64,000 nucleotides of DNA from Thermoleophilia bacterium. GTDB taxonomy: Bacteria > Actinomycetota > Thermoleophilia > Solirubrobacterales > 70-9. The position numbers were made by a program, and so were the translations under genes. This document shows positions 63,074 through 64,000 of the stretch, piece by piece; the first letter of the stretch is position 1, and each line of letters opens with the position of its first letter. The stretch is taken from positions 62,001-126,000 of the forward strand of contig JAENWT010000002.1 of NCBI GenBank assembly GCA_016650125.1, given 5' to 3'. The notes below the pieces were generated by a model. That model worked only from the letters and a program-made list of their open reading frames with translations. It ran no database searches and was not told the origin of the DNA.

Positions 63074-63739
63074 ATGGTCACAAAGTCCGTCGCCGACGCC
63101 GAAGCCGCCGCGAATGAAGCGGCCCGCATCATCGAGATCGCCGCGACCGCGGCGATCAACGAACGCGGCAGCTTCAACCTCGCGGTCAGTGGTGGCAAGA
63201 CGCCCTGGCGCACGCTGGAGATCCTCGCCGACAGCTCGCTGAACTGGTCGAAGACCTCGCTGTTCCAGGTTGACGAGCGGATCGCTCCGACCGGCAGCCC
63301 GGAGCGCAACCTGACCCACCTGGTGCTCAGTCTGCCGCTCATGTGCCAGGCGGCGATCCGGCCGATGCCGGTCGGCGCGGAGGACCTCGAGACCGCTGCC
63401 CAGATCTACGAGTATTCACTGCCCGAGCGTTTGGACCTGATCCACCTCGGACTGGGGCCGGACGGGCACACCGCCTCTCTGATCCCCGGTGACCCGGTGT
63501 TGGACGTGACCGACCGCGCCGTGGCTCTGACCGTCGGCGAGTACCAGGGCACTCGGCGCATGACCCTCACCTATCCGCCGCTGAACGCCGCCCGGAAGAT
63601 TCTCTTCCTGGTGACCGGCGACGGCAAGGAAGACGCCCTGAAGAAGCTGATCGCGAAGGACCCGGAGATTCCGGCGGGCCGCGTCGACAACAGCGACATG
63701 CTCACGGTCACGGACCTCAGCCAGGAATCGCTGGCTTGA
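63074..63739 (+). CDS. pgl: 6-phosphogluconolactonase
   Basis: A 221-residue NagB-fold lactonase, the step between Zwf and Gnd. FNLAVSGGKTPWRTLEIL near residue 35 is the phosphate-binding loop, FQVDERIAPTGSPERN near 65 carries the acidic residues, and LIHLGLGPDGHTASLIPG near 125 holds the catalytic histidine region. The start MVTKSVADA at 63074 follows ATTGAGG, 10 nt after gnd. The stop overlaps by 4 nt the TTG start of the next membrane protein gene. Confidence 0.94.
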   Translation: MVTKSVADAEAAANEAARIIEIAATAAINERGSFNLAVSGGKTPWRTLEILADSSLNWSKTSLFQVDERIAPTGSPERNLTHLVLSLPLMCQAAIRPMPVGAEDLETAAQIYEYSLPERLDLIHLGLGPDGHTASLIPGDPVLDVTDRAVALTVGEYQGTRRMTLTYPPLNAARKILFLVTGDGKEDALKKLIAKDPEIPAGRVDNSDMLTVTDLSQESLA

Positions 63740-64000
63740 CTTCGATCAGGGAGGCCGGGCGGGAGCAGCGGTATGGCCTGACGCTGATCCTCATCCTGAG
63801 TTCGCTGATCTTCATCATGGCCGCGCCGAACGGGACTTGGTCCGATCTGACCGCCCTGGCCCTGCTCGGTGGGTCCCTGCTGGCTTCACTCAGGGCTGCG
63901 CGCTCGAATCGCTACTTACGGATCGCCTGTGCGGTGCTGGTCGCCCTGGCCTTGATCTTCGCGTTGTTTCAGGCCCTTTTCACCGACGACAACAGCGAAC
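63736..64000 (+). CDS. Membrane protein, N-terminal part (runs off window)
   Basis: From TTG 63736, which overlaps the pgl stop, the frame stays open to the window end, giving 88 residues. A short charged N-terminus (REAGREQRYG) precedes hydrophobic helices LTLILILSSLIFIMAAP, LTALALLGGSLLASLRA and CAVLVALALIFALFQALF. The pattern resembles the N-terminal helices of actinobacterial ion-channel proteins, but the diagnostic pore would lie outside. Probably co-transcribed with pgl. Confidence 0.55.
   Translation, partial: MTSIREAGREQRYGLTLILILSSLIFIMAAPNGTWSDLTALALLGGSLLASLRAARSNRYLRIACAVLVALALIFALFQALFTDDNSE

Overview
The window looks like chromosome from a high-GC actinobacterium, most probably a Thermoleophilia/Solirubrobacterales-type organism. 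The reasons are the strong GC bias, frequent GTG/TTG starts, many secreted proteins with delta-60, RTX-like, DUF11 or FG-GAP repeats and lysine-rich tails, two arylsulfotransferase-family proteins, a mycobacterial-type DipZ and a LysX-type fusion. This placement is inference. No rRNA, tRNA, prophage or CRISPR array was recognised.

Layout. 0-7.7 kb: acyl-CoA synthetase, Kup potassium transporter, an SCP2-like/hydrolase fusion, an SQR-like flavoprotein, a TetR regulator facing a metallo-beta-lactamase-fold hydrolase across a tandem operator, and a hydrolase tail remnant. 7.8-11.1 kb: a CUT2 sugar ABC transporter closed by a strong terminator. 11-14.7 kb: secreted repeat proteins and an RCK-pore-RCK potassium channel. 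14.7-21.4 kb, the most interesting part: a free cupredoxin, two tandem secreted proteins whose His/Met pattern matches eukaryotic-type dicopper monooxygenases (DBH/PHM) and which end in a blue-copper domain, a small ABM-fold protein and a DipZ thiol-disulfide protein. 21.5-30.7 kb: metabolic genes mixed with decayed ones (LtrA deletion, MarC/Ohr tail fusion, 5'-truncated delta-60 protein) plus EttA and an arylsulfotransferase-family protein. 30.7-36.5 kb: a LysRS-MprF fusion in reversed domain order, facing an APC permease, then a DMT transporter. 36.6-37.8 kb: an IS30-family element whose transposase carries an in-frame amber codon and whose end truncates a membrane gene. 38.5-46.8 kb: two DHA2-type MFS exporters, a GGDEF cyclase, a haloalkane-dehalogenase-like hydrolase and a second arylsulfotransferase-family protein. 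47-49.5 kb: SsuE and SsuD of sulfonate desulfonation, separated by a frameshifted secreted-protein gene. 49.7-57.5 kb: an S15 peptidase/esterase, an ABC-2 exporter with a dehydrogenase gene between its two subunits, and a CaiB-type CoA transferase. 57.6-64 kb: RlmN, an A/T-richer island with an AAA ATPase, inorganic pyrophosphatase, and a pentose-phosphate cluster (zwf, gnd, pgl).

Two families of intergenic palindromes recur at distant places: CTGGCCGCGGTTTCC-type at 22.7 and 53.8 kb, and GGCAGTGAAAT-type at 23.8 and 57.5 kb. They look like genome-specific REP/terminator-like elements.

The best candidate for an undescribed system is 14681-21425. Inference: it is an exported copper redox module in which two three-copper proteins (CuH, CuM and type-1 Cu) may hydroxylate an unknown substrate, with cupredoxin domains replacing ascorbate as electron relay and DipZ handling extracytoplasmic thiols.
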